From Candidatus Marispirochaeta associata (GTDB lineage Bacteria; Spirochaetota; Spirochaetia; JC444; Marispirochaetaceae): 33,068 nucleotides of DNA. Location of the stretch: contig JWTM01000046.1 of the NCBI GenBank assembly GCA_001749745.1, forward strand, positions 1 to 33,068. Direction: 5' to 3'. The position numbers and the translations under genes are program-made. The notes beneath the pieces are model-generated. The model saw only the letters and a program-made list of their open reading frames with translations, searched no databases and was not told where the DNA came from. The stretch's first letter is position 1. Each line of letters starts with the position of its first letter. Shown here piece by piece: positions 15,535-24,001 of the stretch.

Positions 15535-17642
15535 CTGGACTCCTCGTTTGTCAGAGGGAGATAGACGGTTACCGTCGTTCCCGCCCCCAGGGTGCTCTGG
15601 ATATCGATACTCCCGCCGTTCTTCTCGACCAGTCCGTAGACCAGAGAGAGCCCCAAGCCGGTTCCCTCTCCGCCGCTCTTGGTCGTGAAAAAGGGGTCGA
15701 AGGCCCGGGAGAGCTCCTCCGCGCTCATACCGCGGCCGTCGTCGGAGAACCGCAAGGCCACCCGCCGCCTCATTTCATCAACTTCGGCGGCAACGCCTAT
15801 ATGCCCCTTGCGTTCCAAGGCCTGGATTGAGTTCTTCAGGATATTTATCGCGATCTGCTTGAGCTCATCCGAGGAGATTGCCACAGGCGGCAGGGAGGGG
15901 AAATTTACCGCCAAGGAGTAGGCCTTGTCCTTGGCAACGGAGAGGTTGAGAAGATCCCCGACATTCTCGATAACCTGACGCGCATCCCGACAGATCGCCT
16001 CCTCCGGGCCTCCGCCGGAAAATTCGAGCAGCTTGCGGACGATCCGGGCGATACGGCGGGTCTCATTCTCCATCCAGTGGAGGGACTCCCGCTTCTCCGG
16101 ATCCTCCTCGTCCTCGATTAGCATTTGAACATTGGAGAGCATCGATGTAAGGGGGTTGTTAATCTCGTGGGCCACCCCGGCCGAGAGCAGACTGATGGAG
16201 GAGAGCTTCTCCGCCCGGTACAGTTTCTCCTCCGCCTCGGTACGGGTGCTGATATCGTCGATAACGACTACCGCGCTCCTGCCGGGATTAGACGCGACGG
16301 GACTCAAGTGGTAGACCTTGATATCGTATACCCGGTATCGCGGAAGCCGACGGACAACGGCGTATGAGTCCTGCCGGTTATCAAGGACCCCTTCTACCGC
16401 CTTCTGTAAATCGGCGTCGAAGAGCTGGGGTAAAAGGGACTCGAGTCTCTCTCCGGCGCACACCTCTTGAGTCAGGGCGAACATGCTTAGAAAGAAGCCG
16501 TTGACTCGGACCAGTCTTCCGCCGCTGTTGAGAATTGCGATACCCGATTGGAGTGATTCTATTACCGTCTCGTTGAACTCCTTCAAGGCGGTAATATCGT
16601 TAATGTAGGACTCCATCTCGACCCGGTCCCGCTCAAGTCCCTGGGCCATTGATTTAAAGCCGGTAAATAGTTCCTGAAACTCCTCGATGGAGGTGTGCGG
16701 AAGGGCGGCCTTGTAGTCGCCTCGTCGCAGGGAGTCCATCGCCCCCAGCAAGACCCCCGCAGGGCTTGCGATATGACGCGAGAAGAGATAGCCGAGAAAG
16801 CCGGCCACCAGGGTAGTCCCGGCGGCGACCCATAACAGCACGGTTCGAAAAACCCAGAGCCGGCGCTGGTAGGGACTGTTGTCTATGGCGACCCCGAGAA
16901 TAATCGGCAAGGCCTCGTTACGGGGAGAGATCTCCCCAATGCGGCTAAATGCAAGATTATATGATGAGTCATCCGCTTCGACGTCGTAGAGAAAGCGCTT
17001 GGCCCCCATAGAGGGGGGGAGGAAGGCGTCCAGGGATTCAGGCACGCCCGACTGGATAAGCGGTTCACCATTAAGGAAAAGAGCCAGCATCGAATCACTC
17101 CGCCCCCCGAGGGAGCGTAGATAGTCGGCGCTGAGTTGTTTGACCAGAAAAACCTCCATGCGCCCGGGGGTTAAAAAGGTGCCGTAAAAGTAGAGATCGT
17201 CGTTCCAACGAAAGAAATCCCCGTGGGGATAAGGGCTACGATTCTTCAAACCAGCAGCCGCCTCAAAAGGAAAGGCTGCATAATTACGAGTTAGGACCTC
17301 GTTTCGGCCGGAGGTATCGCGAATCACGATCCAATCCACGCCGCGCCGGTCGCTTAAGTCGGCCATCAGATTCCTGAAGTCCGCCTCCCGCAAGGGAACC
17401 CGTCCTCCTTCCAGGTAGGCGTTAACCTGGGCGTTGCCTTTAATAGTGATCAGGCTCTCCCACAAGAGCTGTTTCATCTCTACCAAGGCTGCGTCCACCC
17501 GACGGTGCTCACTGCTCAACTCCCCGCGGGCGTCCTCCTGGTTCGAGATATTGACGATATTGGTAACCAGGAAGAAGATAACTAAGGACTGAAGAATAAA
17601 ACCGGAGAGAAAGAAGCTGAGGGTACGCAGGAAGAGAGTCAC
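15531..17642 (-). CDS. Membrane sensor histidine kinase
   Basis: A 703-aa kinase. TM1 lies at about 8-30, an extracytoplasmic sensor domain at about 31-262, TM2 at about 265-287, HAMP at about 288-345 and PAS at about 355-465. The HisKA box is LLSAGVAHEINNPLTSML with phospho-acceptor His492, and HATPase_c (about 590-700) has N-box IAINILKNSIQAL, G1 DDGRGM and G2 GEGTGLGLSL. It should phosphorylate the NtrC-type regulator encoded next to it. The GTG start follows the TAG of the binding lipoprotein gene without a gap, with GAGGAGGAG just before. The extracytoplasmic domain is well placed to read the occupancy of the binding lipoprotein encoded upstream. Confidence 0.95.
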   Translation of the reverse strand: MTLFLRTLSFFLSGFILQSLVIFFLVTNIVNISNQEDARGELSSEHRRVDAALVEMKQLLWESLITIKGNAQVNAYLEGGRVPLREADFRNLMADLSDRRGVDWIVIRDTSGRNEVLTRNYAAFPFEAAAGLKNRSPYPHGDFFRWNDDLYFYGTFLTPGRMEVFLVKQLSADYLRSLGGRSDSMLALFLNGEPLIQSGVPESLDAFLPPSMGAKRFLYDVEADDSSYNLAFSRIGEISPRNEALPIILGVAIDNSPYQRRLWVFRTVLLWVAAGTTLVAGFLGYLFSRHIASPAGVLLGAMDSLRRGDYKAALPHTSIEEFQELFTGFKSMAQGLERDRVEMESYINDITALKEFNETVIESLQSGIAILNSGGRLVRVNGFFLSMFALTQEVCAGERLESLLPQLFDADLQKAVEGVLDNRQDSYAVVRRLPRYRVYDIKVYHLSPVASNPGRSAVVVIDDISTRTEAEEKLYRAEKLSSISLLSAGVAHEINNPLTSMLSNVQMLIEDEEDPEKRESLHWMENETRRIARIVRKLLEFSGGGPEEAICRDARQVIENVGDLLNLSVAKDKAYSLAVNFPSLPPVAISSDELKQIAINILKNSIQALERKGHIGVAAEVDEMRRRVALRFSDDGRGMSAEELSRAFDPFFTTKSGGEGTGLGLSLVYGLVEKNGGSIDIQSTLGAGTTVTVYLPLTNEESR

Positions 17643-18590
17643 CTAGGGCTCCTCCTCAGCGTAGGTTCGCAGACGAAACTCGGTCGAGATCCGCTCCGGC
17701 ACCCTTACCTCCTCTCGGAGAAACCGGGCGAGCCAGTGGACCGCCTCCCGGCCCACCCCACCGGGATCATCATCGATAAGACCATGTACATACCCCCTTT
17801 CAAGTGCCTCTACAAGCTCCGCCGAGGCTCCCCAGGCTACAAATCGGAGGCTTCCCTGCAGCCCGGTCTCCTCTAAGCAGCGCAATACCCCTTGGGATGC
17901 GGACTCATCCACAGTAAAGACCGCCCCCAATTGGGGATGCACCTGTAGAATTGAAAGGGTTTGGAAGAAGGTGCGTTCAGGAGATCTAAATCCGTAGTCG
18001 ATCCCCACCATGCGCATGGCCGGATTACCGCTGATGCTGGCATAGAAGCTGAGTATGGTCCGTTCATGATGGGCTGATGCGGGATTAGAGCTATTTATAT
18101 AAAGGTCGCCGCTCCGGCCCAGCTCTTCGCTCAGAAAAGAGGCTGCCATACGACCGGCTAAGCTGTAATCAGAACCAATCTGAGTCAGCGGAATGCGGAA
18201 TTTGGAGTCGGGAGAGAGCTCGGAATCGAGCTCCGTATTAATAGTTATCACCGGAACCTTCGAGACCTTAATCAGCTTTTCCAAGCCGTCCTCGGTAAGG
18301 GAGTCGGAGGGGCGGAGAATGATGCCGTCAAAACGCTTGTCGGATAAAATGGTGGAGATCTGTGCCGCATTCGATCCGAGAACCTCATTAGCCAGGGTTA
18401 TGCTGCAGTTGAGTTCCTCCGCCTTCTTTAGAGCGCCCCGGTATAACTCATCGGCGAAAAAGCCCGATTCGCCGGCAATAAGCAGCAGATGAAGCGGCTC
18501 CTCCCGTTCTGTCTGCTCAGGCGTACATCCGATCATAAGGAGGAAAATGAGTAATAATAACATTAGGGTTACTGAACGGTGAATCGGCAT
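17643..18590 (-). CDS. Sugar-binding-type lipoprotein, likely sensor partner of the kinase
   Basis: A 315-aa lipoprotein of the periplasmic-binding/LacI fold. The signal is MPIHRSVTLMLLLLIFLLMI, then the lipobox Cys22. The body has LHLLLIAGESGFFADELYRG, KRFDGIILRPSDSLTEDG and LGAVFTVDESASQGVLRCL, the family's alternating strands and helices. No permease or ATPase gene follows it; a kinase gene does, so it is probably a ligand sensor rather than an uptake protein. The start at 18590 is preferred over an in-frame start at 18662. A consensus promoter places transcription start near 18641, downstream of the longer start, and a lipoprotein signal needs to be N-terminal. The ribosome binding site before 18590 is weak. 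Confidence 0.85.
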   Translation of the reverse strand: MPIHRSVTLMLLLLIFLLMIGCTPEQTEREEPLHLLLIAGESGFFADELYRGALKKAEELNCSITLANEVLGSNAAQISTILSDKRFDGIILRPSDSLTEDGLEKLIKVSKVPVITINTELDSELSPDSKFRIPLTQIGSDYSLAGRMAASFLSEELGRSGDLYINSSNPASAHHERTILSFYASISGNPAMRMVGIDYGFRSPERTFFQTLSILQVHPQLGAVFTVDESASQGVLRCLEETGLQGSLRFVAWGASAELVEALERGYVHGLIDDDPGGVGREAVHWLARFLREEVRVPERISTEFRLRTYAEEEP

Positions 18591-18647
18591 ACCTGGATTC
18601 CGGAGATATAGGCTGTCCCGGCTCAGAGCCGCGACCGTCAGATCGAA

Positions 18648-18676
18648 AGTATACGATCGCATATCGCGGCTGTCAA
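18648..18676 (-). promoter_or_regulatory. Consensus promoter of the sensory operon
   Basis: On the minus strand a perfect TTGACA (18676-18671) and TATACT (18653-18648) are 17 bases apart. Start is expected near 18641. The strong housekeeping promoter suggests that the sensor genes are made constitutively while their target operon waits for sigma-54 activation. It also rules out the start codon at 18662 for the lipoprotein. Confidence 0.8.
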
Positions 18677-18717
18677 TTTCCGAGGAGTGCCTACCGGCCT
18701 TGGCGATATGCTCAGCT

Positions 18718-19920
18718 TCAGGACCTCCTCAACGCCATCTGCTCTATAAGCTTCCCCAAGGGGATGACGACGGATTCCCGGTAGCGTTCTGCCTCAGCCT
18801 CGGAGAAGCCTGCAGCGCGAGCAATAATGCTTTCTATATTCGAATCCTTGCGATCGGCGAAAAAATCCGTGTCCGGCGGAAAGAGCTCGCCGTTGTCGTC
18901 GGTGCGGCGGAATTCGAGCCCGGCGACATATACCCGGCCGATCGCATCCCAGGGAAGACCCTGCTCTTCGGCGCGGAGAATTGCCCCCATAAGCCGGTCG
19001 TCCTTGTGCAACTTGCGCCGCAGGTCACGGCCGACCCGGAAGAGGGTATCGCCCAGGGCTCGGTTCGCAAAACGAACCAGAAGATCCTCGATATGTTCGG
19101 CAATTTCGTCCTCCGCGAAGACCCCGGGGTAGAGCGCCCGGAGGAGCTTCCCGGCCTGGATCATGGCCCTTTTTACCTCCGACCGGATTTCCGGTGTTTC
19201 CATGACCTCCCAGATGTATACCAGCTCCTGTTTATAAGCGTATCCGAGATAGGCCGCGGCGGCGTGGCCCAGGTTATGGATGTAGAGTTTCTCCGCTACA
19301 TAGGCCGCTATGGGCTCAACGGCTCTGATTTCGGGAAAACCGGGCAGTTCGCCCTTGAAACCCTTACGGTCGAGGATAAGGGTATTGAAGGGTTCGGCGC
19401 GGACGGTCGAGAGGTCTTCTCCCGACTGGATAGGAACCATTTTCCCCAGGCTCGTCTCCACAAAGCCCAGATAGGTTTCCAACGGGAAATCCGGAGGAAG
19501 ATGCCGACTGAGAAGGGAGCGCATGAGCGCCCCGCCGTTATGCACGTTTTCCGCAATAATTATATCTAACGGAGAGTCCGGTCGAAGTTGGTAGCGGCGA
19601 GCAATTGCAGCCGCTGCCAGGGGGGCCGCCTTGGGGAGGATGTTCTTCCCCACCGAGAAGGAGAGGTAATCGGCCTCGACAATCGCCGCAAAAAGCCGCT
19701 TTGAATCGTCGGCATGGACCGCATCGACCCCGGAGACGCTTACAATCCTCCGTCCCTCCGCAGACAGAAAGACCACATCGTATGATCTTTTTGTAGAGAG
19801 TTCTTGGATGAGCTCATGGTTCACATCGACGAATATAACTCTACAGCCGTTCCGGCCGAAGATCTGCCCGATAAAGGAGCGTCCGATATTCCCCGCGCCC
19901 CACTGTACGAGGGTTTTCAT
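18718..19920 (-). CDS. mtlD: Mannitol-1-phosphate 5-dehydrogenase family protein
   Basis: A 400-aa NAD-dependent polyol-phosphate dehydrogenase. The Rossmann motif GAGNIGR lies at 8-14, followed by VDVN at 31-34, and the catalytic region EKLYIHNLGHAAAAYLGY has Lys211, Asn216 and His219. The expected reaction is oxidation of mannitol 1-phosphate to fructose 6-phosphate. Relatives use other polyol phosphates such as D-arabitol phosphate, and the pentose-type neighbours make that possible. Its ATG overlaps the PfkB stop by four bases. No mannitol PTS gene is present, so the usual mtl arrangement is absent. Confidence 0.88.
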   Translation of the reverse strand: MKTLVQWGAGNIGRSFIGQIFGRNGCRVIFVDVNHELIQELSTKRSYDVVFLSAEGRRIVSVSGVDAVHADDSKRLFAAIVEADYLSFSVGKNILPKAAPLAAAAIARRYQLRPDSPLDIIIAENVHNGGALMRSLLSRHLPPDFPLETYLGFVETSLGKMVPIQSGEDLSTVRAEPFNTLILDRKGFKGELPGFPEIRAVEPIAAYVAEKLYIHNLGHAAAAYLGYAYKQELVYIWEVMETPEIRSEVKRAMIQAGKLLRALYPGVFAEDEIAEHIEDLLVRFANRALGDTLFRVGRDLRRKLHKDDRLMGAILRAEEQGLPWDAIGRVYVAGLEFRRTDDNGELFPPDTDFFADRKDSNIESIIARAAGFSEAEAERYRESVVIPLGKLIEQMALRRS

Positions 19921-21107
19921 TGCGCGACTCCGATCTGACGACGGTAGGATTCCACCAAGGGCTCCAGCCTGGCACGTTTCTCGCCGCTTTGGGTCTCATG
20001 GTAGGTCCCGCCCGGGTAGAAACAGGCGAACCCGCCGCTGGCCGCGGCCCAGGCGGCAGCTTCCTTCAGGTCCGGACCTCCGTCCCCGGATGAGCCGCTC
20101 ATCTGCATCGCCGTCGACGCCGTGAGACCGCCGAGAAAATTGTCCCCGCAGCCGGTGGTATCCCTCATCAGTGACGGATCGGCCGCAAGCATTTCGACCA
20201 CCCGAGCGCTTACGGGATATTCAGTAAGGGGTACGGGAGCATAAAAATCGCCTGAGGACCAGAGCAGGAAGTTCTCCGACCCATGGGTAATAACGAAGGC
20301 GCCTACCTTCCAGTCCATGAACTGCTCCGCCGCTCCCTTCAGGGTGGAGGCGCCGCTAAGCCTGAGTGCCTCCTCCGCATCCGCCACGAGCAGATCGATA
20401 CTCGCATACGCCTTCTCGCCGCCCAGGGGCCAGGGTAGATCGGGGTGGAGCTTCTGATTGCGGAAATCATACACCGTGCCGACGATGGTAAGGGCCCCGC
20501 CGGCCTTGGCTCGCGGCAACACGCTGCCGAGATCGTCATGCAGGGCGGGAACAAGTCCGGTTCCCCCGAGGAGGACAATATCGGATCTATAGAAGCTCTC
20601 CGGCAGATCTGCTCCCGCCAGGAAGGCCGCCGCCCCGATGGTGTTAATAAATGAGCGCTCTCCTCGGCCTCCATTTGCGCCAGGATCCGCGAGAACCACG
20701 GTTGAAGGCGACGGGGAACCCTCTATTGGCCGGAACTCCGCCCCCACCGGGGTATCGCCGACGAAGGAGAGAATATCCTCCCCCACCCTGTCCTCACCCC
20801 GGACGCCGAAGAAGGTACACTCCGCCTCTGTACCGGCGAGAATCTGAGCGGCGTTCACCGCGCCTACGATTGCGGGGCCTCCCAGGTTTACCGAATCCGG
20901 CGGCACATCGCCGACGAGCTCCCGACAGAGAGCCGTAAAGGGCTGGCCGGAGAATCGTTCGAGATCCTCGGCAAAGACGAGCCCCCCCTCGATTATGCCG
21001 CCGTCCCCCGGATTTCTCGAGAGATAGCTCCTGAACGCCGTGCCGCTGTAGGATACATCGCGGTAGAGGTAGTCGATCAGACAACAGCCCGCGGCGGAGA
21101 TCCTCAT
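19917..21107 (-). CDS. PfkB-family carbohydrate kinase
   Basis: A 396-aa ribokinase-superfamily sugar kinase, longer than the usual 300-330 aa because of insertions, for example near 20-70. The N-terminal motif NLGGPAIVGAVNAAQIL is at about 74-90, and the C-terminal signature DTTGCGDNFLGG spans 316-327 with catalytic Asp322. The signature normally reads GAGD; here the Ala is Cys (GCGD). It overlaps the isomerase gene and the dehydrogenase gene by four bases each. In this operon it probably phosphorylates the ketose made by the isomerase (xylulose or fructose), which is inference. Confidence 0.88.
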   Translation of the reverse strand: MRISAAGCCLIDYLYRDVSYSGTAFRSYLSRNPGDGGIIEGGLVFAEDLERFSGQPFTALCRELVGDVPPDSVNLGGPAIVGAVNAAQILAGTEAECTFFGVRGEDRVGEDILSFVGDTPVGAEFRPIEGSPSPSTVVLADPGANGGRGERSFINTIGAAAFLAGADLPESFYRSDIVLLGGTGLVPALHDDLGSVLPRAKAGGALTIVGTVYDFRNQKLHPDLPWPLGGEKAYASIDLLVADAEEALRLSGASTLKGAAEQFMDWKVGAFVITHGSENFLLWSSGDFYAPVPLTEYPVSARVVEMLAADPSLMRDTTGCGDNFLGGLTASTAMQMSGSSGDGGPDLKEAAAWAAASGGFACFYPGGTYHETQSGEKRARLEPLVESYRRQIGVAQ

Positions 21108-21778
21108 AGAAAATTCCGGTAATCGGGGACCATCAGCCGATGAGGGGCTTCATCTTCGGTAATCTCCGGAAATCGTCCCAAGGACTCGTGGAAGCGGTTG
21201 TCGTTCTGGTCGTCGTTTACCATGCTCACCTCGCCGCACAGTACCGATCCGCCGCCCTCGACGGCATAGAAGCGGTGATACACATGCTGCGGGAGGGTAA
21301 GGCTGGAACCGGGATCCAAGATGAGGGGAACACCGGGACGAACCGGGGTCATCACCCCGTCTACCGAAACGGTCAGGGGTTCCGAGGTAAACTCCTCGTT
21401 GCTATCGGAGCCGTAGAGCTCGAAGGCCATGCGGCCGCCGCCTCTGTTTATTATATCTTCCATCTTGTTCCAGTGAAAATGGAAGGGAGTCTCCTGATTC
21501 TCGCCCACCACCATGATTTTTTCGGCATAGGGTTTGCCGCCGCTGCCCGGGCGCCCGTTCCGCAGGGTGAAAAGCACCAGACCCCGCTCATGGAAACGGC
21601 CTCCGCCGAAATCGGTTATATCCCAGCCGAGACCGCAATCAAAGATTTCAGAACACTCCTCTTTTCTCTCTTTCCAGGTCTCCAGCGACCATGAGGCCCA
21701 CGCAGGCAGTTTAAAGTTCTGCTTCGCGAAGAACTCTTCGGCGTCCTTGATAATGGCGTTTATTTCGCTTCGTTTCAT
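21104..21778 (-). CDS. D-lyxose isomerase (cupin family)
   Basis: A 224-aa cupin-type sugar isomerase matching the D-lyxose ketol-isomerase family (EC 5.3.1.15), which converts D-lyxose to D-xylulose and often D-mannose to D-fructose. The metal ligands appear as His100, His102 and Glu107 in PFHFHWNKMED, and a His in LPQHVYHRF (165 or 168). The length is normal. The ATG has GGAGG six to eight bases upstream. It is the first gene of a three-gene operon whose promoter overlaps a LacI-type operator, so it is likely induced by its sugar. Confidence 0.88.
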   Translation of the reverse strand: MKRSEINAIIKDAEEFFAKQNFKLPAWASWSLETWKERKEECSEIFDCGLGWDITDFGGGRFHERGLVLFTLRNGRPGSGGKPYAEKIMVVGENQETPFHFHWNKMEDIINRGGGRMAFELYGSDSNEEFTSEPLTVSVDGVMTPVRPGVPLILDPGSSLTLPQHVYHRFYAVEGGGSVLCGEVSMVNDDQNDNRFHESLGRFPEITEDEAPHRLMVPDYRNFL

Positions 21779-21798
21779 GATTCCTCCAGTTTACCCTC

Positions 21799-21818
21799 GT
21801 GCTAACGTAGTTTAGCAC
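21799..21818. promoter_or_regulatory. LacI-type operator palindrome
   Basis: GTGCTAA-cgtagt-TTAGCAC has perfect seven-base arms and lies between the divergent isomerase and regulator genes, which are only 59 bases apart. It covers the -10 box of the isomerase promoter, so repression by blocking polymerase is expected. It sits 20 bases before the regulator's start, which also suggests autoregulation. Confidence 0.75.
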
Positions 21819-21837
21819 TTGCATCTGGAGCTGACAA
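21809..21837 (-). promoter_or_regulatory. Promoter of the lyxose isomerase operon
   Basis: On the minus strand TTGTCA (21837-21832) and TAAACT (21814-21809) are 17 bases apart. The -10 box lies within the operator at 21799-21818. Confidence 0.6.
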
Positions 21838-22863
21838 GTGATAATTTCACTCGACATGGCAAAAACGTCGAAAACCATGAAGCAGATCGCCGCGGAACTG
21901 GGGGTCTCGCGGACCACCGTCTCCCTTGTTCTTCAGGGGAAGGGCGATGAGTACCGGATCAGCCGGGAAACCCAGGAACGGATCCGCTCCTTCGTGGAAG
22001 AGGAAGAGTATAGACCCAACTACTTCGCCAAGGCGCTGAACAGAGGGCGCAGCGATATCATCGGCGCCGTATTTCCCGATGTCTTCGAGTCCTTCATGGG
22101 CAATATAATCCGGGGCATAGAGTCGGTTCTCTATGAGATGGGCTATTCCCTGATGATCTCCACCAGCAGTTTCGACAACCGACGGGAGCGCCTTATAGCC
22201 GAGAAGATGGTGTGGCAGGGGGTGGACGGGATAATCCTGGTGCCCACCATGCCCTTCAGGGGTAGAGGGAGCTACGAGAACTCCCATGTAAAGCGACTTC
22301 TGGATAAGAAGTACCCCCTGGTAATTGTAGACCGGGAAATCGAGGGTCTTGAGTCCCACACGGTGCTTCAGGATGATTTCGACGCCGCCTACCGAGCCGT
22401 TTCCGAGATTATCGAGGAAGGCGCCCGCAGTGTAGCCTGCCTCAGCCTCGACGTTGCCGCGTCTTCGATCGATCAGCGGCTTTCGGCCTACGGGCAGGCG
22501 GTTCAAGAGGCGAGACTGCAAGAGACAAGGATCATTCTTAGGGATGCGGATCCGGAGAGCGACGATCTAGCGGATGCTGTCGCCGGACTCTATGCAGACG
22601 GGAGAGGCCCCGACGCCTGGTTCGTCACCACCAGCGGCCTGGCCGAAAAACTGGCCTGGCTTCTCAAGAGATCCGCACACAATGCCCCCATAATACGCTT
22701 CGGCGAAACCGCCTCCTGGACCGAAGCGCGGATGCGAGACATCCCCCATCCCCACCGGGAGATGGGAAGGGCCGCCGCGGAATTGATTCTGGAACTGATC
22801 GAGAACCCCGAGACCGAGAGCCGGCACATAACCTGCCGTTGCGGGAGTCCTTATAAAAAATGA
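21838..22863 (+). CDS. LacI-family transcriptional regulator
   Basis: A 341-aa repressor-type regulator. The N-terminal helix-turn-helix is MKQIAAELGVSRTTVSLVLQGKG (about 14-36), followed by the hinge YRPNYFAKALNRGRSDIIG (about 60-78) and a sugar-binding-fold effector domain with IRGIESVLYEMGYSLMI, VDGIILVP and YPLVIVDREIEG. GTG is taken as start because GGAG lies seven bases before it; an ATG at 21856 is the alternative. It is divergent from the isomerase operon and should bind the palindrome between them. The inducer is presumably the imported or isomerised sugar. Confidence 0.93.
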   Translation: MIISLDMAKTSKTMKQIAAELGVSRTTVSLVLQGKGDEYRISRETQERIRSFVEEEEYRPNYFAKALNRGRSDIIGAVFPDVFESFMGNIIRGIESVLYEMGYSLMISTSSFDNRRERLIAEKMVWQGVDGIILVPTMPFRGRGSYENSHVKRLLDKKYPLVIVDREIEGLESHTVLQDDFDAAYRAVSEIIEEGARSVACLSLDVAASSIDQRLSAYGQAVQEARLQETRIILRDADPESDDLADAVAGLYADGRGPDAWFVTTSGLAEKLAWLLKRSAHNAPIIRFGETASWTEARMRDIPHPHREMGRAAAELILELIENPETESRHITCRCGSPYKK

Positions 22864-22889
22864 TCCCGGCGCGATGGCCGGGACCTTTT
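22864..22889. terminator. Bidirectional rho-independent terminator
   Basis: TCCCGGC (22864-22870) pairs with GCCGGGA (22877-22883) around a six-base loop. It is followed by CCTTTTC on the plus strand and by a TTTTTT run on the minus strand. It begins one base after the LacI stop and also lies downstream of the LPP20-type gene, so it probably serves both converging units. Confidence 0.8.
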
Positions 22890-22921
22890 CAAACCAGTAG
22901 CATTCGATTTTCTATATGCGA

Positions 22922-23989
22922 TTAATTCCCCAGGACCAGACCGTCGAAGTAGTCCCGGATGGAGGCGACGAACTCCCGCTTGACCGCCTCGTCGATGTCG
23001 TCGTAGGCGAAGGACTGGGCCGATTCGGCGGTTACCGCCTGAGCCCGATCCTGATTGTCGTAGGTAACCAGCGCCCGGCCGTCGGGGCCGATGAAGCTCA
23101 GGCTCAGGTACCAGCGGACCGCCTTGTACTTGGGGTTGAGCTCGATCGGTTCGATAGAGACCTCGCCGCCGATGGTGATCAGCGCCGGATCGGCGGTGGG
23201 GAAACGCTCCTCGCTCAAGGCCTCCCGAATGGCGGAGGCGACCCGATCGCCGGCATTGCCGGCCACGTCGATCTTGATAGTCATGGTGGCGGCGGTGTCG
23301 AGCTTGGCCTGCTGCACCTCCCGCAGCTCGTAGGGGACATCGGTCATGGCGTAGAAGGGCTGGGAAATAATCCGCAGCTGATCGAGAAGCAGGGCATTAC
23401 TCTGGGCCACTACCGCGGCGGCGGAGACATAGGCGTATTTCCGGACCGGATCGGCCGCGGCGCGATAATCCTCCAGGTAGTCGACTACGAAGGAGCCGTT
23501 CTTCTGGATCAGATCCTGATAGATCCGGCCGGTCTCCATGCGGTTGATGTAGGCGATTACGTGCACCCGCCCCTCCCCGTCTACCGCGGCTTCGCCGAAC
23601 TGGACATTTAGAAGGGTCTGATTCGACTGTACGCTGGTCGACTGGGCCAGCATCAGTTCGCTCTCGGAGACCGATCCCGAAGGACCGACCAGATCGCGGT
23701 AGCGCTCGGCGGTGTTGACGTCCACATTGATCTCCGATTCGAAGATCTGCGATAGCCCCGCCATGGCGCTCTGTTCGGCCGCCCGGCGGGTGTCGCCGGT
23801 CCCTATGGCGGTTAAATACTGGTCGTCGGAGTAGACGCTCTGGGGATCGAGGAACCAGGCCGGCATATCTCCGTTGGAGGAGCTCGATCCGCCGCCGGAG
23901 GACGAGGGCGCCGTCGCACAACCGACCAGCACGAAGAGCGATAGCAGGGCCAGTATCAGTCTTACAGGAATGGCTTTTTGGTGATTCAT
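22922..23989 (-). CDS. LPP20-family lipoprotein
   Basis: A 355-aa lipoprotein with signal LILALLSLFVLVGC (Cys24), a Ser/Gly linker (about 29-40) and an LPP20-type domain beginning MPAWFLDPQSVY and continuing YLTAIGTGDTRRAAEQSAMAGLSQIFESEI. Such domains are found in surface or outer-membrane lipoproteins; their biochemical role is not settled. It is the last gene of the LpoB-COG3014-LPP20 operon, 12 bases after the COG3014 gene. The trio is recurrent, which suggests one envelope complex. Confidence 0.85.
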   Translation of the reverse strand: MNHQKAIPVRLILALLSLFVLVGCATAPSSSGGGSSSSNGDMPAWFLDPQSVYSDDQYLTAIGTGDTRRAAEQSAMAGLSQIFESEINVDVNTAERYRDLVGPSGSVSESELMLAQSTSVQSNQTLLNVQFGEAAVDGEGRVHVIAYINRMETGRIYQDLIQKNGSFVVDYLEDYRAAADPVRKYAYVSAAAVVAQSNALLLDQLRIISQPFYAMTDVPYELREVQQAKLDTAATMTIKIDVAGNAGDRVASAIREALSEERFPTADPALITIGGEVSIEPIELNPKYKAVRWYLSLSFIGPDGRALVTYDNQDRAQAVTAESAQSFAYDDIDEAVKREFVASIRDYFDGLVLGN

Positions 23990-24001
23990 CCTTAATTCTC
24001 C

